Notes: generated by a model not told the origin, from the letters alone. 36,206 nt of DNA from Bacteroidia bacterium (GCA_014376805.1 JACMQU010000050.1:1-36206); one strand, 5' to 3'; counted from the stretch's first letter, positions 23,717 to 32,685 are shown. Program-made: numbers and translations.

Positions 23717-26700
23717 ATGCAAAGAAAATTTTTTCTTATCTGCTTTTTTTTTATAGGGGTGATGGCTCTATCTTTTATTGCTCATGCTCAGCAAAAATAT
23801 GGCTTTGAATGGATCAAAAAATATCAGCCATATTATAAGTTTAAAATTGCTGAGAAAGGGTTGTACAGAATTGATTCATTAAACCTGGCCAGCAATGGTA
23901 TAACTTTATTAAATGTTGATCCGAAAAAATTACAGATTTTCAGAAATGGTGTTGAACAAAGTATTTATATAAAAGGGCAGGAGGATGGTGTATTTAATGC
24001 CGGAGATTTTGTTGAATTGTATGCTGAACCGAATGATGGATTACTGGATACAGAATTATACCGAACTACAACTGAGCAACCACATACTTTCAGAAGTCTT
24101 TTTACAGATACCGCTTATTATTTTATAACTATCCTTCCTGATACTTCGGTTCAGAACGGAAAGAGATTTAGCCCGTTTAACGACAATGATTATGCTTCTT
24201 ATACACCAGAACCTTTTTATGAAGTAAGCCTGGCTGCAGTGCCTCAGGAAGATTATTATTATGGTGCATTTATACCGGCATACAAAGAAAAATATTATCT
24301 TTCAGAGTATGGTGATGCCGAAGGGATGATGAGCTTTCTGATAGGGCTGAACCAGCAAAGGGCTTTTACTTTTAAAACTTCTCATGCTGCTGCTGCGGCT
24401 AATACCATGCTGGAAATTAAATTAATTGGAGCTTCAGATAATTCTGATCTTGGCCCTGATAATAACAACCACCATGTAAAAGTATATAGCGCAGCAAACG
24501 GTATAAACCCAATCTTACTTATTGATACTACCATTAAAGGATATGGCGAACAGGTATGGTTTCGCCAGCTTGGTAATTCGGGTACCGGTGATTCAACCAC
24601 CATTATTATACAAGTGGTAAATGACCTCGGAGTAAGTTCTGATTTTATTGGTGTTTCTTATATTAAATTAAGCTATAACAAAAATAATCAATCACTGAAC
24701 AACAATGAATATCTCACGCTTAAAAATTCTTTAACAGCATTAAAAACATTAATTCAGGTTAATAATTATTTAAAAAGCAATCCGCTGGTATATGATCTTA
24801 CAAATCTTAAAAGAGTAATGGGAGTTAAAAGCGGAAATCTTTTTAATGCCTTGCTTCCCTATACTTCTTTGAACCGTAAACTGCTTATTATAGATGAAAC
24901 CGATGTTAAGAATTTTCCTTTGCTTAAACAGGTGTTTTTCCCTCAGATTGATCCAGGTGCCAACTATCAGTATTTAATTATTTCGCACCCCTTATTACAA
25001 GATGCAGCAACTCAGTATAAAGCATATCGGAGTAAAAAATATAATACATTATTGGTATATAGCGAAGAATTATTTGATACTTATTTTTATGGAAATCCAC
25101 ATCCGCTTGCGATCAGAAGATTTTGTGAACATTTATATAAACAACAAAATAACAAGCCTGAGTTTTTATTGTTATTAGGCAGAGGATACCAGAATAATCT
25201 GATCAAAAATCTACCTTCAAATTATAATTTAAATTTAGTTCCGGCTATAGGGGTTCCTTCATCCGATCATTTATTTACCAATGATTTTGACAAGGCTTCC
25301 GGAGCACCATCCATAGCCACGGGCCGAATAGCTGCGGCAACAAATACGGAGGCTTTAAATTATTTTCAAAAGCTTGTTTATTATGAAACAAACCCCGATT
25401 CTATTCAGCGATGGCGTAAAGACTACCTGCATTTGAGTGGTGGTGACCGGATTGATTTACAAACTCAGTTTAAAAATGTACTTGCTTATAATGCCGAAAA
25501 AATAAGGCATAAGCCCGTAGGCGGAAAAATAATAGCTTATGGCAAAACAACGATAGTTTCAAGTTCCGCAGATTTAAAAACTACCCTCATAGAGCGATTG
25601 AATAAAGGAGTAAATATGATGACATTTTATGGTCATGGATCCTTAACGGTACTCGATATTGATTTCGGTTCAATCTATGATTTGCAAACCACTAACCGGT
25701 GTGCCTTTTATTATTTCAACGGATGTAATGTAGGTAATGCCAATGATGTTGATCCGCAAGGAACGGGGTTGTTTTATGCCAAAGATTTTATTTGTAGTTT
25801 TCCTTCTAAAGGAGCTATAGGTTGGCTTGCACATACAAATCTCACTTATACCAATTATCTCGAGACCCAAATGGAAGCTTTCTATAATCAGGTAAGTGGA
25901 CCCGGTTATGGCTTACCGGTTGGTTTAAACATTAAAAATGCTTTATCCGTAACCAGTTCTGCCAATGATGAGTTTTCGCGCTCACATGCTTTGCAGATTC
26001 TTTTACAGGGCGACCCGGCAGTTGTATTATACGCGCCGGCACTACCTGATTATAAAATTGTTGATGAAGATCTTTTTATATCTCCACCCAATGCTACAGT
26101 GCAAAATGATTCAATGGCCATTGGCATTATTATTAGCAACCTGGCAAAAGCAACGGGAGATACCATTTCCATTTTTTGTACACGCACACTTCCGGATAAT
26201 AAAGTAATTGATTATCCCCCGGTAACTCTTACAGGTCCATTCTATGCAGATACTTTTTATTATTGGATTAAGCCACTGCATAAAAGCGAAATTGGGTTGA
26301 ATGTATTTAAGGTTAAAGTTAATGCTGATCAAAAAATTAAAGAGATTCAGTATGGCAACAATGAAGCAACTATTTCTTATTTTTTACCGGGGAGTGGAAT
26401 ACATGCATTGCTGCCTTATAATTATTCAATTGTTAATGCTGATACCATTGCTTTACTGATACAGAATAATAACCTGGCCGCGAATAATGTTTCTTATATT
26501 TTTGAATTTGACACAAGTCTGAATTTTTCGCAGAACAGTCCGTTTTTCGATTCCGTAATAATTACCGGTTCAGCACTAACATCCTGGATTAAAATTTTAC
26601 CTGTTATAGATTCAACCGTATTTTACTGGCGTGCACGTTTAAATGTTCCAACAGATCAGGGAGGCGTATGGGTAACACAAAGTTTTACTTATATTAAGAA

Positions 26701-28717
26701 CGGACCAACCGGATGGAGACAAAGTAAATATGCCCAGATTAGAGATGTTACAGGTTCTAATCTGATAGCGTTTAATGATACACTGCAAAGAATTGAGTTC
26801 AGCCGGTATAATCTCACTTTAGGCATAGAAGATAAACGATGGGATCATAGCAGGATGGGAGTAACCATACCCTATTTATTAAATGCAGGAGTAGGAACTT
26901 GTATTTCGGAAGGTACAATTGTACTTATTTTTGAACCGTTTCAGGTAGATTTCCCGTATGAATTACCTAACTACCCTTTTAACTGTGCTTTTGTACAGGC
27001 AAATAAATCAGATCAGAGTGTTAGGTATTATCCATTTAATACAAATTTTACAGCTGGTGAAACTGCCTTAAAACGATTGATTGATTCTGTGCCTGAAGGT
27101 TATATTGTTGCTATGTTCTCGCGCTATAGCACAGGTATAGCTAACTGGAGTGCCAACACTAAGAGTTTGTTTGCCTCAATAGGTTCCTATAAAGTAGAGC
27201 AGGTGAAAAGTGGAAATACTGCGTGGTCGGTTATAGGTAAAAAAGGAGATCCGATAGGTTTTGCCGCCGAGGATACGATGAACTATAATAATACCCTCAA
27301 CGATACCAGTTTTACAATTACCAGAAACTTTAGGCTTAAAGGCTTTAAAGGAGACTTTACTTCTGCACTGGTAGGACCAGCTAAAAGTTATAACCATGCA
27401 AAATTGGTTTTACAGGATGAAGATCCAGTTGCAAAAGGGAGATGGTGGTGGCAGGTTACTGGCGTTACTAAAGAGGGGGTAGATACTGTTCTGATGCCAA
27501 ATTTAACCACTAATCAAATTGCCCTGAACCAAATAAATGCTAAAATTTTTCCTTACTTAAAACTTCAGTTATTTAATGTAGATAGTGCTTATCGTACCCC
27601 CTTACAAATAATCTATTGGCAGGTAGATTATGATCCGGCAACAGAGGTAACAGTTGATTTAAATACTGATTATTCTTTTTACAAAGAACAGCTTGAACAG
27701 GGTGATACTATAAAGATAACATTGCCATTGAAGAATATAGGCTATTCATTATTTGACAGCAGCCTTTTATCTGTTCAGGTATTAGATGAGAATCGATTGA
27801 TCCAATATCAGTCTGTTCAAAAATTAGCACCCATAAACGCAGGGGGTAGCTGGTTAATTAAAGAGAAAATCTCTACCCGAAATTTAACAGGAAAACAAAC
27901 ATTGATTATAAAAGCAAATTCAGATAAACAGGTGCCCGAAATAAATTATAACAATGATTTTTTTAGTAAAGAGTTTATTGTTAAAGGAGATAAAAGCAGT
28001 CCGTTTCTGGATGTAACTTTTGACGGGCAACGGATTCTGAATGGTGATTTTGTTTCACCGGCACCGGTTATCAGGATTAGCTCTACGGATCAGAATAAAT
28101 TTTTGTTACAAAAGGATACTTCTACCTTTGCCTTGTATTTAAGGAAGCCGGGTCAGTTTGATTTTGAACGCATTAATCTTACCCAAAACTCTATACAGTT
28201 TATACCGGCAAGCGATAAACAAAATCAGGCAGTATTACAATATGCGCCAACCGGGTTAAAAGACGGCCTTTATACCTTAAAAGTTCAGGCAGCAGATGTA
28301 AGTGGAAACAAAGCCGGAGGTAATGAATTTATGGTTGATTTTAATGTTATTAATAAAACTACCATCAGTCATTTTTATCCTTATCCGAACCCGTTTACCA
28401 CGCACATGCGATTTGTGTTTACACTTACTGGTAGCATAGTACCAGAGCAATTAATGGTTCGTATAATGACCATTACAGGTAAGGTGGTAAGAGAGGTTAG
28501 TAAAGAAGAATTTGGACCTATGCATATAGGCAATAACATCAGCGAGTTTGCCTGGGATGGTACAGATCAGTATGGAGACAGGCTGGCAAATGGTGTATAT
28601 TTATATCAGGTGTACACCCGAATTGGAGGTAAAGAATTAGAAAATCGTGCAACAAAAGCTAAGGAAGAACAAAGTTTTTTTAATGGTAATACAGGTAAAA
28701 TATATCTGATGCGTTAG
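23717..28717 (+). CDS. Large C25-family peptidase, PorU2-like (T9SS-associated)
   Basis: This exported protein of 1,666 aa has a cleavable signal peptide (FFLICFFFIGVMALSFIAHAQ). Its N-terminal beta domains resemble PorU-type pro-regions (KFKIAEKGLYRID). A gingipain-fold C25 catalytic domain follows; the catalytic His is in MTFYGHGS (about residue 640 from Met 23717) and Cys in YYFNGCNVGN (about 670). Several Ig-like/CARDB modules come next, and a C-terminal FlgD-Ig-like domain (YPYPNPFTTHM..., EFAWDGTDQYGDRLANGVYLYQV). Homologues of this architecture are annotated as the putative second T9SS sortase, PorU2. PorU itself cleaves the sorting domain and attaches cargo to A-LPS; PorU2 function is much less clear. 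The start is set at ATG 23717; an in-frame GTG at 23696 adds seven residues. Confidence 0.83.
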   Translation: MQRKFFLICFFFIGVMALSFIAHAQQKYGFEWIKKYQPYYKFKIAEKGLYRIDSLNLASNGITLLNVDPKKLQIFRNGVEQSIYIKGQEDGVFNAGDFVELYAEPNDGLLDTELYRTTTEQPHTFRSLFTDTAYYFITILPDTSVQNGKRFSPFNDNDYASYTPEPFYEVSLAAVPQEDYYYGAFIPAYKEKYYLSEYGDAEGMMSFLIGLNQQRAFTFKTSHAAAAANTMLEIKLIGASDNSDLGPDNNNHHVKVYSAANGINPILLIDTTIKGYGEQVWFRQLGNSGTGDSTTIIIQVVNDLGVSSDFIGVSYIKLSYNKNNQSLNNNEYLTLKNSLTALKTLIQVNNYLKSNPLVYDLTNLKRVMGVKSGNLFNALLPYTSLNRKLLIIDETDVKNFPLLKQVFFPQIDPGANYQYLIISHPLLQDAATQYKAYRSKKYNTLLVYSEELFDTYFYGNPHPLAIRRFCEHLYKQQNNKPEFLLLLGRGYQNNLIKNLPSNYNLNLVPAIGVPSSDHLFTNDFDKASGAPSIATGRIAAATNTEALNYFQKLVYYETNPDSIQRWRKDYLHLSGGDRIDLQTQFKNVLAYNAEKIRHKPVGGKIIAYGKTTIVSSSADLKTTLIERLNKGVNMMTFYGHGSLTVLDIDFGSIYDLQTTNRCAFYYFNGCNVGNANDVDPQGTGLFYAKDFICSFPSKGAIGWLAHTNLTYTNYLETQMEAFYNQVSGPGYGLPVGLNIKNALSVTSSANDEFSRSHALQILLQGDPAVVLYAPALPDYKIVDEDLFISPPNATVQNDSMAIGIIISNLAKATGDTISIFCTRTLPDNKVIDYPPVTLTGPFYADTFYYWIKPLHKSEIGLNVFKVKVNADQKIKEIQYGNNEATISYFLPGSGIHALLPYNYSIVNADTIALLIQNNNLAANNVSYIFEFDTSLNFSQNSPFFDSVIITGSALTSWIKILPVIDSTVFYWRARLNVPTDQGGVWVTQSFTYIKNGPTGWRQSKYAQIRDVTGSNLIAFNDTLQRIEFSRYNLTLGIEDKRWDHSRMGVTIPYLLNAGVGTCISEGTIVLIFEPFQVDFPYELPNYPFNCAFVQANKSDQSVRYYPFNTNFTAGETALKRLIDSVPEGYIVAMFSRYSTGIANWSANTKSLFASIGSYKVEQVKSGNTAWSVIGKKGDPIGFAAEDTMNYNNTLNDTSFTITRNFRLKGFKGDFTSALVGPAKSYNHAKLVLQDEDPVAKGRWWWQVTGVTKEGVDTVLMPNLTTNQIALNQINAKIFPYLKLQLFNVDSAYRTPLQIIYWQVDYDPATEVTVDLNTDYSFYKEQLEQGDTIKITLPLKNIGYSLFDSSLLSVQVLDENRLIQYQSVQKLAPINAGGSWLIKEKISTRNLTGKQTLIIKANSDKQVPEINYNNDFFSKEFIVKGDKSSPFLDVTFDGQRILNGDFVSPAPVIRISSTDQNKFLLQKDTSTFALYLRKPGQFDFERINLTQNSIQFIPASDKQNQAVLQYAPTGLKDGLYTLKVQAADVSGNKAGGNEFMVDFNVINKTTISHFYPYPNPFTTHMRFVFTLTGSIVPEQLMVRIMTITGKVVREVSKEEFGPMHIGNNISEFAWDGTDQYGDRLANGVYLYQVYTRIGGKELENRATKAKEEQSFFNGNTGKIYLMR

Positions 28718-28897
28718 TAAATAAAATCCAGTTTTACAGAACGGTATTCTTCTGTTTAAAATTCGTAGATATTTATTACCAAACTGTTTAGGGTGTAGAA
28801 TTTAATCGGCAAATTATATTATAAAAACGATATAAAAGCTCTAGTTTTATGTGGTATAAGTTTTGTAAAAGTAACTACAAAACAAATAAAATTATTT

Positions 28898-29101
28898 ATG
28901 AAAGTTTCAAATAAAGGAGCATTTCGCCACGAAATAATAAGCTCATTTGGTTTATTAAGTGAGGATGATATCCGGGTTAACAAGAAAACTACAAAGTTGG
29001 GTAAGGATTTTTACAATAGTTATGATGACGATGATGATTTTGATAATAGAAGTAAAAGAACTAAGCCAACTTTGCAAGTGCGCTTAAAAGGTGAAAATTA
29101 A
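28898..29101 (+). CDS. Small hypothetical acidic protein
   Basis: A 67-codon frame starts at an ATG after an AT-rich leader. The N-terminus (MKVSNKGAFRHEIISSFG) looks globular; the middle is strongly acidic (five consecutive Asp near residue 45), and the end is basic (NRSKRTKPTLQVRLKGEN). No signal peptide or membrane helix is present and no family is recognised. It lies in the gap between the C25 peptidase and the PHA locus and converges on the phaJ-like gene. A long inverted repeat follows it, as expected for a transcribed unit. Length, position and codon use make it plausible but unproven. Confidence 0.5.
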   Translation: MKVSNKGAFRHEIISSFGLLSEDDIRVNKKTTKLGKDFYNSYDDDDDFDNRSKRTKPTLQVRLKGEN

Positions 29102-29193
29102 ATAGTTTTGCATACTCATTCTATAAATTATAAATAGAATATTTGTTACAACAATGATATTTGGACAGGTACTAATGGAAGGCATGTAGGTTT

Positions 29194-29238
29194 ATAAAAG
29201 AATCCACAGGTTCAATAATGAGCTATGGAATCTTTTAT
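29194..29238. terminator. Inverted repeat between converging genes, probable bidirectional terminator
   Basis: Arms 29194-29206 and 29226-29238 pair over 13 bases with one mismatch around a 19-base loop; A-rich and T-rich flanks on either side suit termination in both directions. It lies between the 67-aa ORF and the phaJ-like gene. Confidence 0.4.
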
Positions 29239-29275
29239 TATTAGTTTTATAAATAAATAAATATTTATTTTAAAC

Positions 29276-29692
29276 TTACCACACATAGAGTTTTTTATTC
29301 ATTAACAATGCTTCACCGGTAATTGTATCGGCACCAGAAGTAACATCAACAATTTTAGTTTCATACAGTACCCGGTTTTTCTCCGGAAATATTTCTTTAA
29401 CAGTAATAACTGCCCGGTAAGGAGTATCTACAAACATGGGCTTTAAAAAGGTATTGTTTTGTTTCATATAAATATGCCCATCTGCAAAATATAGTGTTCC
29501 GAAAACCTTAGTAAACACACTCGCACTAAAATGACCATGAATAATACAGCGGCCAAACATACTGGCTTTGCCAATTTCCTGGTTAATGTGAAGTGGATTA
29601 ATATCTCCACTTATTTTAGCATACATGTCAACTTGTTCTTGTGTAAAAGTAATGTCGTGGGTGAAAACATCCCCAACTTTTGGTGCGTTCAT
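29276..29692 (-). CDS. phaJ: MaoC-family (R)-enoyl-CoA hydratase, PhaJ-like
   Basis: This hot-dog-fold hydratase of 138 aa converts trans-2-enoyl-CoA to (R)-3-hydroxyacyl-CoA, the monomer form that PHA synthase accepts. The hydratase-2 motif is SGDINPLHIN, with catalytic Asp30 and His35 (Asp31 and His36 in Aeromonas PhaJ), followed by IIHGHFSASVF. The start is set at Met15 of the longest frame (MNAPKVGDVF), matching the family length. It is transcribed divergently from phaE with about 250 bases between starts. Location next to a PHA synthase supports the PhaJ role over a MaoC homologue of another pathway, but the exact chain-length preference is unknown. Confidence 0.78.
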   Translation of the reverse strand: MNAPKVGDVFTHDITFTQEQVDMYAKISGDINPLHINQEIGKASMFGRCIIHGHFSASVFTKVFGTLYFADGHIYMKQNNTFLKPMFVDTPYRAVITVKEIFPEKNRVLYETKIVDVTSGADTITGEALLMNKKLYVW

Positions 29693-29853
29693 TTTTAAAA
29701 TATTAGAATGCAAAAGTGTGTTTTTAATTCTCAAAAATCAATATTTAAATTAAAAAACGCTTCACTATGAGTTAGTTGATAAATGTCATAAAAGTTTTCC
29801 CCTTAGATAGTGGCTTCAATAGGCCGCTTAATAATTATTTAACAAAGTAGATA

Positions 29854-29882
29854 TTGTAAATAAATAATTTTGACTAATTTTG
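29854..29882 (+). promoter_or_regulatory. Bacteroidota-type promoter of phaE
   Basis: TTG (29854-29856) is 18 bases before TAATTTTG (29875-29882), a full match to the phylum consensus; a second TAATTTTG lies 10 bases upstream at 29865-29872. The start would be near 29889, with a leader of about 52 bases that can fold a small hairpin (29888-29901). Confidence 0.62.
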
Positions 29883-29940
29883 CGCCCGCTTTCAGGAAAG
29901 CCTGTGGCACTAAAAATAAAAACAACAATACTTTAAATAA

Positions 29941-31254
29941 ATGGAAAACAAAAACATGTTTGAAACTTTTGCAAATATGCAAAAACAAGCCACTGAATCT
30001 TTTACTACTGCAGCAGAAACTATGCAAAAAGCAATGGCAAATGGTGGTCAGGTAGATTTTAATTCTGATGTATTCAAAAAGTGGTATGATAGTCAAATGT
30101 CATGGTTCAATCAAAATGGTGTTGACCATAAAAATAACCAGGCTTTAGAATTTTTCAATAACTGGATGACAACCCAGATGAACAATGCAAAAAACTGGCA
30201 GGAAAACAGCCAGCAAATGTTTAAAGGAATGCCAAATATGAACATGGGTGGTGATATGAATGGAATGATGAATATGTTTAACTCATGGAAAAACACGATG
30301 AGCACCACGTATACCGATTTGATAAGTAACTTTAACAACGGTACTCCTAAAAATACATTCAGCGGTTTATTTAACAATGCAGAAATGTATATGAAAATGT
30401 TTGAATTTATGATGCCGGTGATGAAGACTTTACAAGATAAATCATTTACCACCGATACTTTTAAAAAGATGTTTAATACAGAATCATTTAAAGGTATGAT
30501 GGATAAAATGTTTGGTATGCAGCCTGATTTCATGAAAAATATGATGACAGATGCGACCGGTAAAATGAATGAAAATATGTTTAACATGTTGGATTCAAAT
30601 AAATCAATGTTTGATAACATGAAAAATATGATGGGTTCTCAAATGGGTAACATCAATCCTAATGACATGTTTGCTTCTGCACTTACCAATTATAACAACT
30701 TAACTAATCAGTTAAGTACAGCATTTGCTCCATTAACTAAATTAATGCCTGTTAACAGTAACAGTATTCAAATGGATGCTGTAAAAGAAATCAGCAACAT
30801 GATGAGTGTATATAATGTAAAAAATACCCAGTTACAGTATATGATGTATGCTACAGGTATTAAAGGAATGGAAACATTATCTGAAACGATGTATGCAAAA
30901 ATGCGTAAAGGCGAAGATATGAGTTCATTCAGCACTATCTATCAGGATTGGTTGAACACAAACGATAAGGAGTTTGTAGCATTGTTTGAAACTGAAGAAT
31001 ATTCAAAACTAATGAGTGAAGTAAGTGCATTGCAACTTACGCTAAAAAAGAAAATTGAAAACCAGGTAGAAAAATCAATGGAACATTTGCCATTGATTAA
31101 CCGTACCGAAATGGATGAATTATATAAAACTGTACAGGAGTTAAAAAGCCGTATCAATATACTTGAAAAACAAATTGATAATGAGGCTGTAGTTGCTGTT
31201 GAAGAGCATAAGTCTGAAGAGCCTAAAGCTGCTAAAAAAGCACACAAACATTAA
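29941..31254 (+). CDS. phaE: Class III PHA synthase subunit PhaE, Met/Asn-rich
   Basis: PhaE is the non-catalytic partner of class III PHA synthase; it activates PhaC and helps localise it to granules. The C-terminal part (about residues 310-415) matches the PhaE family pattern: YAKMRKGEDM..., IYQDWLNTNDKEFVALFETEEYSKLMSE, then a coiled coil with LPLINRTEMDELYKTVQELKSRINILEKQ. The N-terminal 300 residues are extremely rich in Met, Asn and Phe (about 53 Met in 437 by hand count, most before residue 240, with runs such as NMNMGGDMNGMMNMF). The tail is Lys/His-rich (AAKKAHKH), recalling phasin- or PhaM-like nucleoid-binding tails. phaC follows after a terminator and a repeat array. Confidence 0.9.
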   Translation: MENKNMFETFANMQKQATESFTTAAETMQKAMANGGQVDFNSDVFKKWYDSQMSWFNQNGVDHKNNQALEFFNNWMTTQMNNAKNWQENSQQMFKGMPNMNMGGDMNGMMNMFNSWKNTMSTTYTDLISNFNNGTPKNTFSGLFNNAEMYMKMFEFMMPVMKTLQDKSFTTDTFKKMFNTESFKGMMDKMFGMQPDFMKNMMTDATGKMNENMFNMLDSNKSMFDNMKNMMGSQMGNINPNDMFASALTNYNNLTNQLSTAFAPLTKLMPVNSNSIQMDAVKEISNMMSVYNVKNTQLQYMMYATGIKGMETLSETMYAKMRKGEDMSSFSTIYQDWLNTNDKEFVALFETEEYSKLMSEVSALQLTLKKKIENQVEKSMEHLPLINRTEMDELYKTVQELKSRINILEKQIDNEAVVAVEEHKSEEPKAAKKAHKH

Positions 31255-31282
31255 TTGATTAAGTTTTAGTTTATACTAAAAG

Positions 31283-31322
31283 CCGCAGGTTTGGATTAGT
31301 CCGGGGCCTGTGGTTTTTTTTT
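31283..31322 (+). terminator. Probable intrinsic terminator after phaE
   Basis: CCGCAGG (31283-31289) pairs with CCTGTGG (31307-31313) with one G-U wobble, and is followed by nine T. It lies 28 bases after the phaE stop codon, so phaE and phaC may be only partly cotranscribed. Confidence 0.6.
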
Positions 31323-31361
31323 ACAAAAAAAAATCTATAACTCGCAAGAGTAAACGTAAAA

Positions 31362-31509
31362 ACGTTGCCCCCAACATCTCCCACGGAGGATGGAAACATC
31401 GTGATGAATACGCAAGGACGTTGCACCCAACGTCTCCCACGGAGGATGGAAACATCGTGATGAAGACGCAAAGACGTTGCACCCAACGTCTTCCACGGAG
31501 GACGCAAAG
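31362..31509. repeat. 56-bp tandem repeat with REP-like palindromes between phaE and phaC
   Basis: Two full copies (31362-31417, 31418-31473) and one shorter copy lacking 20 internal bases (31474-31509) follow each other with period 56. Each begins ACGTTG-CACC-CAACGT or a variant; in copies 2 and 3 this is a perfect hairpin, up to 8 bp (31472-31491). Copies share CCCACGGAGGATGG and GATGAAGACGCAA segments. There are no spacers, so it is not CRISPR. The 290-base region contains no credible gene; reading frames across it reflect the repeat. It sits between the terminator and phaC and could affect mRNA stability or be a target of a REP-mobilising enzyme. Confidence 0.85.
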
Positions 31510-31544
31510 ATCAATGACAGATAAACATAAAAATAAAATAAAAT

Positions 31545-32591
31545 ATGAACGTTAGCGGAATGATGGAAGAAATGACCCGGACTAGTGAGAAACTGGTGAA
31601 GGGTTATGAAATGCTTTCAAAGATTAAAGAAATTGAAGTGGCCACCACACCTAAAGAACTGGTATGGCAAAATGATCTGGTAAAATTATACCATTATAAA
31701 CGTGAAACGCCTGCTACCTGCAAAATTCCGGTTCTGGTATCATTTGCATTAATGAACAGGCATGATGTGTTAGATCTGCAACCCGATCGCAGTCTGATGA
31801 AAAAATTACTGGATGAAGGTCTGGATATTTATATTATGGATTGGGGCTATCCTAAACGTCAGCATCGTTATTTAACGATGGAAGATTATATTTTAGGGTT
31901 TATGGGTGGTGCTGTTGATTTTATACGTAAATCAACTAATAGCCCTAAAATTCATAAAATGGGAATTTGCCAGGGTGGTACTTTTAGTGCTATTTATGCT
32001 GCCTTGTTTCCTGAAAAAATTCAATCGTTAACAGTATATGTTACGCCATTTGATTTTGGTGCCAATGAGTGCATGTTGTATAAGTGGACTAAAGATATTG
32101 ATGTGGATGCCATGGTTGACAGCTTAGGCATAATACCTGCAGATATGATTAACAAAGGCTTTGGATCACTTAAACCAAGTGCCGACATTAGTAAGTACTT
32201 TGGTATGGTTGATATGATGCAGGATGAGGCTAAAATGACCAATTTTCTTAGAATGGAAAAATGGAAAAATGATTGTCCTGATCTTGCCGGAGAAATGTTT
32301 CGCAAATACATTAAAGATCTTTGGCGTGATAACAAACTAATTAAAGGCGAATTTGTTCTAGGCGGAAAAATGGTGAACCTAAAAAACCTGACTATGCCTT
32401 TCTTAAATATTTATGCAACAGAAGATAATATCATTCCTAACTCATCAAGCAAACCGGTTATGAAAGTGATTGGTTCAAAAGATAAAGAAGAATACGCATT
32501 CCCGGGCGGACATATAGGTGTGTTTGTAGGATCAAAATCGCAAAAAGAACTGGCACCCAAAGTGGCAGCATGGATCAGTGAAAGATCGTAA
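31545..32591 (+). CDS. phaC: Class III PHA synthase catalytic subunit PhaC
   Basis: PhaC polymerises (R)-3-hydroxyacyl-CoA into PHA at the granule surface. The 348-aa length fits class III (about 355 aa), not class I/II (about 560-590). The alpha/beta-hydrolase core shows the lipase-like box GICQGG with catalytic Cys142, Asp294 in the ATEDNIIP region and His323 in FPGGHIGVF; the Allochromatium enzyme uses Cys149, Asp302 and His331 in the same order. Other class blocks are YIMDWGYPKRQHRY and a substrate-pocket segment around KPSADISKYFG. It follows phaE, its required partner, and has a strong terminator. The natural product is likely short-chain PHA such as polyhydroxybutyrate, by class. Confidence 0.94.
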   Translation: MNVSGMMEEMTRTSEKLVKGYEMLSKIKEIEVATTPKELVWQNDLVKLYHYKRETPATCKIPVLVSFALMNRHDVLDLQPDRSLMKKLLDEGLDIYIMDWGYPKRQHRYLTMEDYILGFMGGAVDFIRKSTNSPKIHKMGICQGGTFSAIYAALFPEKIQSLTVYVTPFDFGANECMLYKWTKDIDVDAMVDSLGIIPADMINKGFGSLKPSADISKYFGMVDMMQDEAKMTNFLRMEKWKNDCPDLAGEMFRKYIKDLWRDNKLIKGEFVLGGKMVNLKNLTMPFLNIYATEDNIIPNSSSKPVMKVIGSKDKEEYAFPGGHIGVFVGSKSQKELAPKVAAWISERS

Positions 32592-32608
32592 ATTAAAACT
32601 ATAAAATG

Positions 32609-32643
32609 AACAGGGGCATGCAAAACATGTTCCTGTTTTTTTA
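32609..32643 (+). terminator. Intrinsic terminator after phaC
   Basis: A 12-bp stem (32609-32620 with 32626-32637, core AACAGGGGCATG, two G-U pairs) with loop CAAAA is followed by a T-run to about 32643. It ends the PHA locus. Confidence 0.85.
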
Positions 32644-32685
32644 TGTTTGTTTGAAAGTGATTTGGTCTCCCTCCATAAGTTAAGT

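Noticed and set aside
28736..28755. Terminator after the C25 peptidase gene
   Set aside because: A 6-bp stem without a clear T-run; too weak to list as a feature.
30111..30620. 169-codon frame antisense to phaE
   Set aside because: It mirrors the Met-rich codons of phaE; phaE has the family signature.
31362..31509. CRISPR array
   Set aside because: The 56-bp units abut without variable spacers and no cas gene is present.
31271..31555. Open frames on both strands across the phaE-phaC gap (78 and 81 codons)
   Set aside because: They are created by the 56-bp repeat and overlap the terminator; the composition is not protein-like.
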